Shown one piece after another: positions 47,801-50,289 of a stretch of 64,000 nt of DNA. A model generated the notes under the pieces. That model was given only the letters and a program-made list of their open reading frames with translations, was not told the origin of the DNA and made no database searches. Source of the DNA: Oreohelix idahoensis. Its lineage: Eukaryota > Mollusca > Gastropoda > Stylommatophora > Oreohelicidae. The stretch's first letter is position 1; the number at the start of each line of letters is the position of its first letter. The stretch is taken from positions 1 through 64,000 of the forward strand of contig JAMPIV010011344.1 of assembly GCA_024509875.1 (NCBI GenBank). Direction: 5' to 3'. The position numbers and the translations under genes are program-made.

Positions 47801-49856
47801 ATTCCAAAGTCTCTTGCCAGTGTAATGACACTGTCACATTTTTCTTCTTGTTATAATAATAATAATAAATTCTTTAAGCACCAAACACGGCGCATAAGGC
47901 AGAAACCAGTGCTCTCCAGGTTGTTCGTTGTGACGCCACTCCTCTTAGCTCTTGCACATTATTTAGGCCCAACGTTCTTCCTTCTCTTATTATTGTTCTT
48001 CTGAGTGTTTCTTTTGGTCTTCCTTTTTTCCTCTTACCCTCAGGAACCCAAGTGAGCGCCTGTAGTGGTATTCTGTTGTTATGCATTCGTAGGACATGAC
48101 CGATATATGACCATCGTCTTTTCCTTATATAGTCGGAGACATATTTCTGCCTAGAGTCTTCTCTTATTTGTCGATTAGTCTTGAATTCTTTCCAACTGAT
48201 GTTCATGAGTTTTCTAAGACATTTGTTCTCGAATGTATTCAGCTTGTTCTCCAATGATTTTGTTATTTTCCAACTCTCACAGCTGTATGTTAACACTGAG
48301 ATAACATTTGAATTAAACAGACGAAGCTTGGTATGTATATTAGAATGAGTAATGTTTACTGTCGAGCCTGGTTCTGTTTCGGTAACAATCGCTTGTTTTA
48401 AGATAGTGACTTGTTAACTCTCTGATCAACCCTCCTATCCAACCGACCGATTCGAGGCTTTTGAGGTCAGTTATAGGAAAATATCTACACCACTAGATAC
48501 TCTGATGTATCTTTTATTCTATAATTTAACATAACATGGTACTATCCATCGAAATATACACATTCCTGATGTTTTTCTTTCGGCGTCTAAGGTGAGAAAA
48601 GAATTTCACCTCCATCTTGTTATGACATGGCCTAAAAATTTGAATTACTTCTTTCTGATGTGTGTCATGAACTTACTGTGCATACTGGCCTCTTTCAGGA
48701 CATCCTCATTACAGCTTGTAGCTGTTATGATAAGTCTTCACATTCTTCTATGCAAACCATATCTTTGTGTCTTCTCTTGCTCCACGTGTTTGTTTATTGA
48801 TTGCCATGATTTACTTCCATATGACAGGGTTGACTGTATGTAACCATGACGAGCTCACTTTCCAACTTCCATTGACAAAGATTTATGAGACCACATTTAA
48901 ACAAATTTCCTTCTAATAACAGGTGACCTTGGTTGATAACCTGGAAGACTATGGCATTGATGTCAAGGTATTCTCGCGGCTTGTGCAGAAATCAGTAGCA
49001 TGCAGCTGTACTGTTGTTCCTTTAGAGCAGAAAAACAAAGGACCACAAGTTCTGATTCAAGGAAACCAAATCAACTTTGTTGCAAGTCTGCTTATAGGTA
49101 TGTCACAGTTCTGGTTTTGGTTCAAAGTTAGATTTGCTGTGGTTTTATGATTACTTTAGCCTTAGTGGTGTTCAACAATAACAACTGTAATAGCTCATAA
49201 CCACAAACAAAGCTCCATAACAAATGATCTTACAACTCATCTGCTTATGTTGCTGATATATTTAATATCGATATGTTTGCATATGTAAATATATAAAGTA
49301 TCGTACAGTTCATCCATGCATGACATATTCTGCATATGCATAATTTCAATAATATTCAACATGCGTTAGCTGCGGAGCCGCTGCAGCACAGTGGTTAGTG
49401 CACTGGCTTCCCAGCTCAGCGGCCATGGTTCGATCCCCAGATGAAGTGGTATTTTTTTTACACTCCAAACGGCTCCAAGGTCGACCAAGCCTCATGAATT
49501 GGGTACCAGAGCAACTGCGGGATGGTTAAAGGCAGCCAGCGTGATGCTGACCACATCACCCTTAGTGTGCCGATGGTCAAGACAATATGGGCCTAACACC
49601 ATATTCACAATATGCCTCAATGGGCATGTAACAGGTTCCTAACTGTAGACTTAGTACAACTGACAGCATTTACAGGTAAACATATTCCTGGTTCTCCTCT
49701 GTATAAACCTTTGTTCAAGGCTTTACAACAGCTCGCTTTAAATTTAGCTTGGAGCATCATAAATTGAGACATTGATTTGTTTCCCCAGACAAATACAAGA
49801 TTCCAAAACGTTACATCACTGGGCTGGACAGTGCTCCTAAGCAGAAGAAGAGGTAG
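5725..49856 (+). CDS. EIF2D: Eukaryotic translation initiation factor 2D (ligatin), 12 exons seen, 5' part missing
   Basis: Family knowledge: eIF2D binds the 40S ribosomal subunit, can deliver initiator tRNA without GTP, and helps recycle post-termination complexes in the cytoplasm. Seen: exons 5725-5832, 8106-8277, 11398-11506, 12646-12793, 28962-29004, 29542-29645, 31668-31823, 32905-32994, 36000-36092, 42921-43041, 48923-49097 and 49789-49856. All introns start GT and end AG, and all phases join without a break (1,387 bases, 461 codons plus TAG). Order of domains: end of PUA (residues 1-36 of the visible part), acidic/lysine linker (37-130), winged helix (about 135-225), SWIB/MDM2 (about 245-325), SUI1 (about 350-445), basic C-terminal tail. 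The N-terminal ~150 residues expected from the family were not found and probably lie upstream. The fourth intron seen is 16 kb because of nested transposons. Call is firm on domain order and conserved blocks; exon ends are by eye. Confidence 0.9.
6110..6362 (+). repeat. Short repeat family R1, (ATG)n tail
   Basis: Starts near gtagttgccgtgggtctct, contains gactaatatgaggtt and caacctcatcatgtcaaac, and ends in atgatgatgat. Related copies: 30062-30312 (-), 32352-32572 (+), 51800-52030 (-). No coding frame. The ATG-repeat tail is typical of non-LTR retroposons that use an RTE-type partner. Confidence 0.7.
6425..7870 (-). pseudogene. LINE reverse transcriptase fragment and 3' end, broken
   Basis: Minus-strand pieces give VQCGFRANRST.DLIFTLRQL, a broken AFDSVP region, TTGVRQGNILSPYLFILLMD, the catalytic FADDVALIAKSEAH (YADD-type box, here FADD), and the 3' domain QLRWFGHVCRMGEDRLPRHA. 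Several frame breaks and stops show it is dead. It lies in the intron between EIF2D exons a and b, opposite to the gene. Confidence 0.8.
8106..8277 (+). CDS. EIF2D: EIF2D exon b: acidic linker
   Basis: Acceptor gtatacag, donor gtaagt. The first base completes Trp, then EFGDKSQPPLNPEALP. The remainder is an acidic, poorly conserved linker. It ends in phase 0. Confidence 0.87.
8278..8760. other. Intron sequence, nothing recognised
   Basis: AT-rich; a short phrase (cttcactgttcactgcatttt) recurs two or three times at 8430-8560. No gene or element. Confidence 0.4.
8765..8945 (-). repeat. Short repeat family R2, degraded copy
   Basis: Reverse of the 3' two thirds of the repeat at 45730-46030: shared blocks include the region around gcgaagctgcgatatttgcg and gccgacacatccaacttcag. 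No GAA tail is left. Confidence 0.6.
8946..9690. other. Intron sequence, possibly LINE-related
   Basis: No frame I can assign. It leads directly into the LINE fragment at 9700 and may be its diverged upstream part. Confidence 0.3.
9700..10560 (+). pseudogene. LINE fragment, C-terminal part of reverse transcriptase
   Basis: Plus-strand frames read VNPDKVCLLCTTLNNSILKA, then LNYLGLTVDCGLSYK (the FTYLG-type thumb motif), RISTKCKRGLAALKTVAA and LLYHQLVRSVIECGLGILS. The frame shifts near 9960 and stops occur later. It resembles LINEs with RT followed by RNase H (I/Nimb-like), whose RNase H part may be represented by 11640-12175 on the other strand. Confidence 0.65.
10782..11103 (+). repeat. 18S rRNA-derived chimeric retroposon
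   Basis: Bases 10793-10877 match the 5' region of metazoan 18S rRNA (gcgaatggctcattaaatc, ggttccttagatga, tacttggataactgtggcaa, ttctagagct). The next ~195 bases are not 18S. An 11-bp direct repeat actgggagctg stands at 10782-10792 and 11074-11084, and an A-rich run follows at 11085-11102. This looks like LINE-mediated insertion of a fused RNA, though the A-run lying outside the second repeat is unusual. Confidence 0.7.
11104..11397. other. Intron sequence, nothing recognised
   Basis: Unique-looking sequence running into EIF2D exon c. Confidence 0.4.
11398..11506 (+). CDS. EIF2D: EIF2D exon c: charged linker
   Basis: Acceptor gttatag, donor gtaagc. It encodes a Glu/Lys/Asp-rich linker (ISDKDENPEGAIAG and so on) and ends one base into an Asp codon. 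Conservation is too low to place by domain, but phase and open frame fit both neighbours exactly. Confidence 0.8.
11640..12175 (-). pseudogene. LINE 3' fragment with RNase H-like C-terminus
   Basis: Minus-strand frames give CNIPCNKEADRLAKKGEKLP (end of an RNase H domain: GNE.AD.LAK motif), then FEEAKSFIRSRYRKKWDAEA, VIFRLCTGHNKLGYHLFKKL and DECNCGTNKLSAEYLL. The C-x-C-G..H-L-L order is usual for the tail of I/Nimb-like LINEs. A frame break lies near 11890. It sits in the intron after EIF2D exon c, antisense to it. Confidence 0.75.
12180..12645. other. Intron sequence with a short (CA)n
   Basis: Contains a small cacacaca run near 12474-12484. Nothing else recognised before exon d. Confidence 0.4.
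12646..12793 (+). CDS. EIF2D: EIF2D exon d: start of winged-helix region
   Basis: Acceptor ctacatag, donor gtaata. Residues include MDELLNFCFACAIKSRV and LPLLTGNLLRSFMQPF, the start of the eIF2D winged-helix region. It ends two bases into a Ser codon. The following intron (12794-28961) holds the nested transposons. Confidence 0.9.
12914..13270 (+). repeat. SINE family A, tRNA-headed, full length
   Basis: Head ccgcactagcgtagtggtta (A-box type) and ggatcaaacccgggcg (B-box type), then a body with tcgtcgaccagggactggcg and ctaatgggtacc, ending gcgggcgtac plus poly(A). Flanked by gaggccg at 12914-12920 and 13271-13277, so it inserted into the left end of the piggyBac. Second copy at 58886-59214. 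Confidence 0.85.
13539..15349 (+). pseudogene. piggyBac transposase, one frameshift and one stop
   Basis: Cut-and-paste transposase acting at TTAA. Start chosen at 13539 (MSSEPTTSCLSKRR). The acidic N-terminal region is followed by the DDE_Tnp_1_7 core: VSVDEMIVGFKGRWKYKQF (first Asp), YHIFADRFYTTRALIDYLL (second Asp), VHDYNQSMNGCDHADQMLGY (third region), KWWKKIFYW. The C-terminal cysteine-rich finger is CRVCSKPDSPKRTHFICEGC then HPKHCF. Breaks: a one-base loss in the A-run at 14024-14028 shifts frame, and TAG at 15086-15088 separates the finger from the core in the same frame. The first break could be a read error; the stop looks real. All catalytic Asp residues remain. Confidence 0.88.
15345..16581 (+). 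repeat. Tandem array, ~385-bp units, left part
   Basis: Units align at the phrase ggtac(a/g)gtctgctgg: 15471, 15858 and 16246, spacing 387 and 388. Each has attaatattcatatatggat and atgcatgggttggt and ends near catgcggcctt or cacgcggcct. The array starts right after the transposase stop and is cut at 16581 by the gypsy LTR. Confidence 0.88.
16582..17681 (-). repeat. 3' LTR of the gypsy element (1,100 bp)
   Basis: Near-identical partner of 24915-26011. High similarity suggests a young insertion. The left edge abuts tandem-array sequence ggcct; the right edge abuts the polypurine tract. Confidence 0.93.
17682..17702 (-). promoter_or_regulatory. Polypurine tract
   Basis: On the minus strand aaggggaggtaataagggag ends one base before the 3' LTR start (TGTTACG). 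This is the expected place for the plus-strand primer. Confidence 0.75.
18505..18645. repeat. Short tandem repeat in the gypsy 3' region
   Basis: Four imperfect copies of a ~37-bp unit built on caatgttcccgtactaataa and a following aatgttact. Lies between pol and the 3' LTR. The rest of 17703-18764 is AT-rich with no frame. Confidence 0.7.
18765..19395 (-). pseudogene. pol: pol of the gypsy element: RT connection and RNase H, frameshifted
   Basis: Continues pol after the break at 19396-19403. The frame to about 19150 holds the connection (STITAPFSSLLKKGTSNVIK, WSQDHQTALDYIKRFF) and the start of RNase H with RSDASSYAIAAV. After a one-base excess in a T-run near 19145 the next frame reads YNGTLFPVMYVSRKLTESEL, YSVLDKELLALVWAITKLE, FVVESDQKALTALNT and PGVKNVFADCLSR, the RNase H of gypsy elements. 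It ends at 18765 with no integrase after it, which confirms the unusual order. Confidence 0.88.
19388..21568 (-). pseudogene. pol: pol of the gypsy element: integrase then reverse transcriptase, one frameshift
   Basis: Integrase inserts the DNA copy; RT makes it. Order: HHCC zinc finger (ILRHAHDSQCAGHMGFF and CRSCLICQ), DDE core with Asp in DKMAIDIIGP, Asp in ILSDHGVQFIS and Glu in SNGLIERLNRTLKQLL, then the C-terminal SH3-like part (RQLIPGDEAFVLLPAHNN). RT follows: IIEPSSSPYSSSMVIIRKK, LCVDYRKLNKVTKFD, FSKFDLSKGYWQVPL, FMPFGLMNAPATF, catalytic VITYIDDICLFS. A one-base excess in a homopolymer at 21370-21375 splits the zinc finger from the core; another at 19396-19403 ends the frame before RNase H. 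Both may be sequencing errors. Confidence 0.9.
21560..23794 (-). CDS. gag-pro: gag-protease polyprotein of the gypsy element (744 aa)
   Basis: Structural polyprotein plus aspartic protease of the retrotransposon; uninterrupted. Residues about 15-165 are a long Glu/Lys/Arg/Gln coiled coil with repeats of KRFQREAEQKQ. A capsid-like region follows (LPKFNPPSDDVIFFLDRFEA, YLSRLLTGDALAVY, LLKKFQMTEDEYRLRFRTLL). Residues about 370-530 are Asn/Phe/Arg-rich and basic (NRSRRRDRSSS), and probably bind RNA; no CCHC zinc knuckle is seen. Protease: LLFDSGCSTVGV near residue 600 and CDVILGRIHG. The stop at 21560-21562 follows two slippery runs (see 21569-21584). Start ATG at 23794. Confidence 0.88.
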   Translation of the reverse strand: MYSLDYFIKQAKALQMAPDEAKAFALAEYKKAQEIEAEQRKLETLRLQNLKFEAEENEKRFQREAEQKQKEMEEKRLIAEQAAELEEKRFQREAEQKQREAEERLKIEMENKQKEMEERRLIAEQNTKRLQLEMEENDKKRQHELKLAESEYERLRLTQEANSQRTFESQTPSRHDHFKEIHLKLPKFNPPSDDVIFFLDRFEATCRSYNVDKTLYCTYLSRLLTGDALAVYHTTSINEKNDYNALRAALLKKFQMTEDEYRLRFRTLLPQSSRNFSDFLSQIRLTLERWIELSKIEKSYEGLFDLLMRDKVLSSVNPTFLAFLHERKPLSMKDLEEHAKNFCTAHPTMDLSNAQIKNELPVAFAAQQNNFSRNRSFSADRYVNKGNNYNFNNDNFYKGKQFQQSAPFNVSWNQAHRSRDFGNNNFKNNQGHYNKQNWRSRSQGPQNRQGSWNKNFKEHHNFNYTNYRTHPNFNSSRNDNYGNFNANNQNRSRRRDRSSSNTGRHSNVALSDTQANIEQGKVAETHNAMSCSLDCTQVKDCPECSTLFQPKAITTLRCGHTLPSLPVVCTATAASVHQGQGSLKFNKGFVNNISCSLLFDSGCSTVGVRTSLINPSCATGRVVKCVTFGGTVETFPTAIIDLNTPFFSGKIQACLLPNPICDVILGRIHGIKECTPQQIAEWEERHIQTANAVVTRAQATNMSHDTPIEPTVHTTCDDDAPISRELFATLQKNDDSLKKIFFSM
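21569..21584 (-). promoter_or_regulatory. Candidate -1 ribosomal frameshift site between gag-pro and pol
   Basis: In the gag frame the minus strand reads TTA AAA AAA ATT TTT TTC AGT ATG TGA. It holds two classic heptamers, A-AAA-AAA and T-TTT-TTC, 8-15 bases before the stop. A -1 slip on the second continues straight into the pol frame (VNKKNTSNKLAKSRHD). Function is inferred. Confidence 0.7.
23795..24891 (-). other. 5' leader of the gypsy element
   Basis: About 1.1 kb between the 5' LTR and gag. No credible gene. A 107-codon minus-strand frame (24392-24715) with a hydrophobic stretch exists but has no recognisable features. Confidence 0.6.
24892..24914 (-). promoter_or_regulatory. Candidate primer binding site
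   Basis: On the minus strand, directly after the 5' LTR end, a 5-base spacer gtaaa is followed by tggtatgccagtg. A TGG start at this place fits the complement of a tRNA CCA end; I cannot name the tRNA. Confidence 0.4.
24892..25177 (+). other. Antisense open frame across the leader/LTR border
   Basis: On the + strand, opposite to the retrotransposon, an acceptor-like ttatttccag is followed by an open frame: GIPFTVGCVHSNGKELHYAN, then after a one-base shift VVFNWSLTGSTQVCDDC, FNVTHTEWNKTIIV, ending NYFSSS and TGA at 25175-25177. Cysteine pairs and three N-x-S/T sites give it an extracellular look. The same frame occurs in the other LTR (16583-16819), where the first shift is absent. It could be a captured exon or chance; not recognised. 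Confidence 0.3.
24915..26011 (-). repeat. 5' LTR of the gypsy element (1,097 bp)
   Basis: On the minus strand it starts TGTTACGTACATTTATTACC and ends CCCAACA, giving TGTT..AACA ends. It matches 16582-17681 along its whole length with a few dozen differences, many in homopolymer length. Confidence 0.93.
26012..26746 (+). repeat. Tandem array, ~385-bp units, right part
   Basis: Continuation of the array beyond the gypsy element: ggttcgctggatggt at 26059 and 26443 (spacing 384). The last unit is cut near 26746, shortly before the piggyBac right end. Confidence 0.85.
26933..27255 (-). pseudogene. Remnant of pogo-type transposase N-terminal DNA-binding domain
   Basis: Minus-strand frames read AYVYEAGFKLKMIEFAESHG, NSNAMWEFGIKEKLV, then MKEF and, in other frames, TKTKRARRRN and LKEEIHEWVFN. 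The order (FKLKV.EYAE.HGN..AA..FGV.EK.VR.W, KKKRA, LE.E..EWV) is that of CENP-B/pogo-type helix-turn-helix regions. At least three frame breaks; no catalytic domain remains. Confidence 0.6.
28393..28961. other. Intron sequence, nothing recognised
   Basis: T-rich stretch up to EIF2D exon e. No frame or repeat named. Confidence 0.4.
28962..29004 (+). CDS. EIF2D: EIF2D exon e: 43-base micro-exon
   Basis: Acceptor atttacag, donor gtctga. It completes Ser, then SGKQLDLKKSSYKK. It joins exons d and f in frame and matches the conserved lysine-rich winged-helix segment. Confidence 0.88.
29005..29541. other. Short intron, nothing recognised
   Basis: Pyrimidine-rich AT sequence between EIF2D exons e and f. 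Confidence 0.5.
29542..29645 (+). CDS. EIF2D: EIF2D exon f: winged-helix end
   Basis: Acceptor ttttcccag, donor gtaagt. It codes LSKFLQAKEKEGYITIKVQS and then KGVDVITEIDKSHLG, a strongly conserved stretch of eIF2D. Confidence 0.9.
30062..30312 (-). repeat. Short repeat family R1
   Basis: Reverse copy of the family described at 6110-6362: starts gatcatcatgttcc (tail) and ends tctcttcggagacccccggg. No coding content. Confidence 0.7.
30588..30700 (+). repeat. Short repeat family R4 (~110 bp)
   Basis: Contains cgttttggtgaggtgca, attcaacc and ggttgcatgtctaaatgt. Other copies: 33739-33851 (-) and 60495-60605 (+). Confidence 0.6.
30897..31285. repeat. Minisatellite, 52-bp unit, about 7 copies
   Basis: Unit contains cactactcggccaagtatac and tgttgagaactcagtatct. 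Spacing of the ccaagtatac phrase is 52 bases and the copies are nearly identical. In the intron between EIF2D exons f and g. Confidence 0.92.
31385..31560 (-). pseudogene. Tiny LINE RT fragment
   Basis: Minus frame: VDEDLYLCFID, a stop, then TKAFDRVQH, the RT motif FIDFTKAFD. Nothing more is left. Confidence 0.6.
31668..31823 (+). CDS. EIF2D: EIF2D exon g: linker and start of SWIB/MDM2 domain
   Basis: Acceptor catccag, donor gtatgt. After a short linker it runs FTDVYCVNGATQDLFAEAGL, the first helix of the SWIB/MDM2-type domain. It ends two bases into a codon. Confidence 0.88.
31990..32140 (-). pseudogene. LINE 3' tail fragment
   Basis: Minus frame: GKRTEGDPKNTKKRQ then IKKTWTLTV, a diverged version of the GKR.RGRPK.TW..E tail found in other LINEs here. 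Confidence 0.5.
32352..32572 (+). repeat. Short repeat family R1
   Basis: Same family and direction as 6110-6362: tagttcccggaggtctctg, gactaatatgaggtt-like block and tail catgatgatgatgat. Confidence 0.72.
32607..32826. mobile_element. hAT MITE (220 bp) with 8-bp target duplication
   Basis: Ends caggggtcgggaacc and, in reverse, caggggttggaaacc. Flanked by gtttagca at 32599-32606 and 32827-32834. The body has cggctcacgagccgcatgcg. No coding content; it needs a hAT transposase from elsewhere. Confidence 0.88.
32905..32994 (+). CDS. EIF2D: EIF2D exon h: SWIB/MDM2 middle
   Basis: Acceptor tttggtag, donor gtaagt. It codes KGDALLMSDVRLHVTNYIKA and NNLQRENDK, the middle of the SWIB/MDM2-type domain. 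Confidence 0.9.
33596..34245. repeat. Minisatellite, ~26-29-bp unit, about 20 copies
   Basis: Unit like aggtccccttgtaggaagct with a variable A-rich end. The first copies resemble the opening of repeat family R1 (ggagccgcagttgcagcaggtcccc), suggesting it grew from an R1 insertion. It is interrupted by an R4 copy at about 33739-33851. Confidence 0.88.
33739..33851 (-). repeat. Short repeat family R4 inside the minisatellite
   Basis: Reverse copy: atatttggacatgcgcc, aggttgaacgggacgc, cctcgccaaaacaagg, then an A-run. Repeat units resume directly after the A-run. Confidence 0.7.
34246..34894. other. Intron sequence, nothing recognised
   Basis: AT-rich, no frame, between the minisatellite and the LINE half. 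Confidence 0.4.
34895..35795 (+). pseudogene. RTE-like LINE, 3' half (5'-truncated)
   Basis: Begins inside RT at EGNPRGIRWTTFSTLEDLEY and carries the catalytic YADDIALLAHSHQH box, the FTYLGCIVTPDGG thumb motif, LLYGAESWRVTE, and the tail WSWVGHVLRRDPDAI, GKRKRGRPKTTWRRT. A frameshift near 35620 ends the frame early; the normal tail is still readable to about 35745. The 3' end is aaagaagaagaagatg. The copy at 41440-42742 is a close relative on the other strand. It is 5'-truncated, as usual for LINE insertions. Confidence 0.88.
36000..36092 (+). CDS. EIF2D: EIF2D exon i: SWIB/MDM2 end
   Basis: Acceptor acttacag, donor gtaggc. It codes LVTLDPILAHIILKP and then LDRMNWEQVINR, closing the SWIB/MDM2-type domain. 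Confidence 0.9.
36093..37129. other. Intron sequence, nothing recognised
   Basis: AT-rich; no gene or repeat that I can name. Confidence 0.4.
37130..38190 (+). pseudogene. LINE remnant, heavily decayed
   Basis: Many short frames in order: YIDYTKAFNKVNHDSIIKML (RT motif), GLNLNSK with TEVIVISK, VDRFKYLGTLITSEGRCISE, ILTYRSESWTISKQVEKALY, WFYRRMLKKK. Gaps and stops throughout; the YADD region is deleted. A related tail is at 48590-48840. Confidence 0.7.
38195..38580 (+). pseudogene. LINE RT C-terminal fragment, second family
   Basis: Frame reads NTYLGSTINDKLSLDTEIDS, RIGKSAAIFARIR, VVTSTLLYSNRT, then ERRLNTFHLRCLRHIFDISL and KDKVTNVEML. This is the thumb and tail of another RTE-like LINE, with a stop at 38437-38439. 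Confidence 0.7.
38649..41003 (+). mobile_element. Tigger (pogo-group) DNA transposon, complete
   Basis: 2,355 bp flanked by TA at 38647-38648 and 41004-41005. Terminal inverted repeats begin cagtagaactccatttatcc gaacccc at the left and are mirrored at the right (ggggttcggataaatggag ttctactg). Both ends carry extra attatccgaac subrepeats, which may bind the transposase. It holds one intact transposase gene. It lies in the intron between EIF2D exons i and j, same strand. Confidence 0.95.
39011..40654 (+). CDS. Tigger transposase (547 aa), intact
   Basis: Cuts and pastes the element at TA sites. Residues about 10-60: CENP-B-type helix-turn-helix (LSIETKTEIIKRLGQGETVS, VGKATVSDIKSNKDKI). About 80-145: second DNA-binding domain (GPPDFKASQGWLRNFKSRHG). 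From about 175: DDE core with D184 (YNADETGLYW), D297 (VILLLDNAPSHPE) and D332 (QPMDQGVIAKLKK), a DD34D triad. The acidic C-terminal third ends with RIPHYFK. No stop or frameshift. Start ATG at 39011 gives MAPPSRPKAYKR, normal for the family; length is also normal. It is not a domesticated gene by context, because the inverted repeats are still there. Confidence 0.95.
   Translation: MAPPSRPKAYKRNRNVLSIETKTEIIKRLGQGETVSSLARIFNVGKATVSDIKSNKDKIMSFASKFDSENGSKKRKTMRNAKDVNLEEALYIWFVQRRSKGEPISGSLLCEKALQFNNQLDGPPDFKASQGWLRNFKSRHGIRELEIQGESLSSDATAAKNFKETFLAFLEEEGYSLDDVYNADETGLYWKSLPQKSLASQREAAAPGFKKCKERVTILVAANASGSHRLPVLMIGKAKKPRCLKNVTCLPLCYKAQKSAWMNSEIFLDWYTNQFIPNVKRLREQEKKTGKVILLLDNAPSHPETDTLNAVDANFKVIFLPPNVTALIQPMDQGVIAKLKKMYKKEVLRRLLLAEDEESVVAFSKKLNLKDCCYMLADAWTTLSQDNLNKAWSRLLGKKGGNETTAVDTNDDCINEVVELFQAMPGFSDCDKDDAHMWLEDDNDSGFQFLNDEEILSFVQEENQIHVVTDDEDSSEVHDVLVDYEEKPKRRPSPEEAFIALETAMAWYEQEDDSCPTQLLLLKRMRDLAAKRRLSSLVQKRIPHYFK
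41211..41439. other. Intron sequence with poly(T) run
   Basis: T-run near 41196-41213, then sequence without recognised features up to the LINE 3' end. Confidence 0.35.
41440..42742 (-). pseudogene. RTE-like LINE, 3' two thirds, frameshifted
   Basis: Minus strand: KLRKEQAGFRKNRRCADHIF, LYINFVDFEKAF, then a break near 42510, MRAYGIHSCIVSIIKSLYSN, VKTGVRQGCPLSTTLFLTAI, catalytic YADDIALLMHSHQHF, TYLGCIVTPDGGTSKD, GVECWRVTEKEML, RRWSWVGHVL. The tail is still readable down to about 41470 and ends in gaagaagaa-type repeats (ttcttcttctttg on the + strand at 41442). Same family as 34895-35795. Two or more frame breaks. Confidence 0.88.
42921..43041 (+). CDS. EIF2D: EIF2D exon j: start of SUI1 domain
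   Basis: Acceptor ttttttag, donor gtacct. It codes VAGKMQAGIAI, then KKGKLDPIKLDVATRASQKR, the entry to the eIF2D SUI1 domain. It ends in phase 0. Confidence 0.9.
43230..43510 (+). pseudogene. LINE 3' tail fragment
   Basis: Reads WWIGHALMEPVDSITMQSL-like, FWNPQG, MMKTWKDLELMARDRKTWHM and FVKSLCS, then a stop and gatgaatgagtg. Same family as 50290-50535 and 51220-51722. Frame broken by an internal deletion. Confidence 0.75.
43581..44185 (+). repeat. Retroposon family R3 (~605 bp), copy 1
   Basis: Matches 52719-53329 along its length. Flanked by attgaccaca (43571-43580) and attgaccgca (44186-44195), a slightly diverged target duplication. The 3' end is aacaacaataacaa. No coding frame. Confidence 0.82.
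44196..44690. other. Intron sequence, nothing recognised
   Basis: No frame or repeat named. Confidence 0.35.
44695..45470. mobile_element. piggyBac-like non-autonomous element (776 bp)
   Basis: Flanked by TTAA at 44691-44694 and 45471-45474. Ends ccctttcagcacc and, in reverse, ccctgttgcaac, so only CCCT is shared. The left third has repeated palindromic phrases with acgtacg (atgacgtacgccgtatgg, atgacgtacggcgtacgtc). No transposase. A hairpin MITE lies within. Confidence 0.6.
45125..45276. mobile_element. Hairpin MITE (152 bp) inside the piggyBac-like element
   Basis: Inverted ends of 28 bases with one or two mismatches: taatctttacctttagtgcc gtcgagta at 45125-45152 and its reverse at 45249-45276. 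Short unique loop. Parent family unknown. Confidence 0.8.
45525..46055 (+). repeat. Repeat R5, copy occupied by an R2 insertion
   Basis: Matches 51030-51215 (cacttctggcctctcttccc, cattgccttgcagacacc, ctgaaaattcagacagtaaa, gactaagtgag) but has an R2 repeat inserted at gacagtaaaaa. Contains a (CA)n tract at about 45604-45630. Confidence 0.85.
45730..46030 (+). repeat. Short repeat family R2 with GAA tail
   Basis: Flanked by gacagtaaaaa at 45719-45729 and 46031-46041. Contains gtcagggtcagcgaaccaga, ctccacctccaagtggtggt and ends gaacgaagaagaa. Close copy at 58190-58478. The GAA tail matches the 3' end of the RTE-like LINE at 34895-35795. Confidence 0.88.
46056..46858. other. Intron sequence, nothing recognised
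   Basis: Includes a poly(T) run at about 46396-46416 and a short direct repeat gttttcatcatgtttttggc at 46181-46220. No gene. Confidence 0.4.
46867..47505. mobile_element. hAT-like non-autonomous element (639 bp) with 8-bp target duplication
   Basis: Ends cagtggcgta and, in reverse, cagtggcgta (10-bp inverted repeat). Flanked by cacaaaat at 46859-46866 and 47506-47513. It contains a + frame of 109 codons (47003-47332) with scattered Cys and His (HACSHCIY, CRTHCDG) that I do not recognise; it may be a transposase scrap or chance. Confidence 0.82.
47514..47854. other. Intron sequence, nothing recognised
   Basis: No frame I can support. Confidence 0.35.
47855..48300 (-). pseudogene. LINE 3' end fragment
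   Basis: Minus frame of 140 codons: LTYSCESWKITKSLENKLNT, FENKCLRKLMNISWKEFKTN, RRWSYIGHVLRMHNNRIPLQ, PEGKRKKGRPKETLRRTI. The 3' tail on this strand is (TTA)n (ataataataataa at 47857-47870 on +). The frame is open, so the insertion may be fairly young. Confidence 0.82.
48301..48589. other. Intron sequence, nothing recognised
   Basis: No feature seen. Confidence 0.35.
48590..48840 (-). pseudogene. LINE 3' fragment, decayed
   Basis: Minus frames: STLSYGSKSWQSINKHVEQE, LHRRM, SCNEDVLKEASMHSKFMTHI, FKFLGHVITR. Order fits the LINE tail; several stops. Similar to 37130-38190. Confidence 0.62.
48923..49097 (+). CDS. EIF2D: EIF2D exon k: SUI1 core
   Basis: Acceptor ataacag, donor gtatgt. VTLVDNLEDYGIDVKVFSRL and then VQIQG-like VLIQGNQINFVASLLI are the SUI1 core, the region expected to contact the ribosomal P-site area. 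Confidence 0.92.
49373..49635 (+). repeat. SINE family B, tRNA-headed
   Basis: Head gctgcagcacagtggttagt (A-box type) and catggttcgatccccagatg (B-box type). Body: ccaaggtcgaccaagcctca, aattgggtaccagagcaact, gcgtgatgctgaccacatca, and an end of caatatgcctcaatgggcat. It lies just before EIF2D exon l. Reverse copy at 52210-52459. Confidence 0.85.
49789..49856 (+). CDS. EIF2D: EIF2D exon l: C-terminus and stop
   Basis: Acceptor ttccccag. It codes DKYKIPKRYITGLDSAPKQ followed by a basic KKR tail and TAG (49854-49856). This is the usual end of eIF2D. Confidence 0.92.
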
Positions 49857-50225
49857 TGGTTGGTGCATTCAAGAACATTGTTCAGCTGCCATCTCTTCTT
49901 GTGTGGGTGTGGCTGGTATTTTATATTTCTAATGTTCTACCATCTGGTTTATTAAAGGTTGTTGCTGTTCTATAGAGAAATGAAAAGCTTGTATAAGGTT
50001 GTTTCAAAGTCCTTGGAAGTGGAGTCTTTTTAACCTATGGTTGTTTTCACACCAAGAGATGGATCTAAATTCCATTGGGCAAATTATCAGTCTGTTGAAA
50101 AATACAGACTCATGATGTAAACAATGTAACATTTGTAATTGTGAATTCTAAGTCAGTAATACCAAGCGTACTGCTGAATTTATAATGTGTAGGCTGCAGC
50201 AGTAAATAAATAGGATGACCTCAGA
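49857..50225 (+). other. EIF2D: EIF2D 3' UTR with candidate poly(A) signal
   Basis: No frame follows the stop. The first AATAAA is at 50205-50210, about 350 bases past the stop. The transcript end is inferred, not seen. Confidence 0.5.
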
Positions 50226-50289
50226 GTTGATGTGTCATAAACACTATTAGAACATAGCCAGAAAAATATACCCTTTAGGTCTGTGTAAG

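Noticed and set aside
49373..49450. Functional tRNA gene
   Set aside because: A- and B-box words are present, but no full cloverleaf can be drawn, and the same head recurs in SINE copies.
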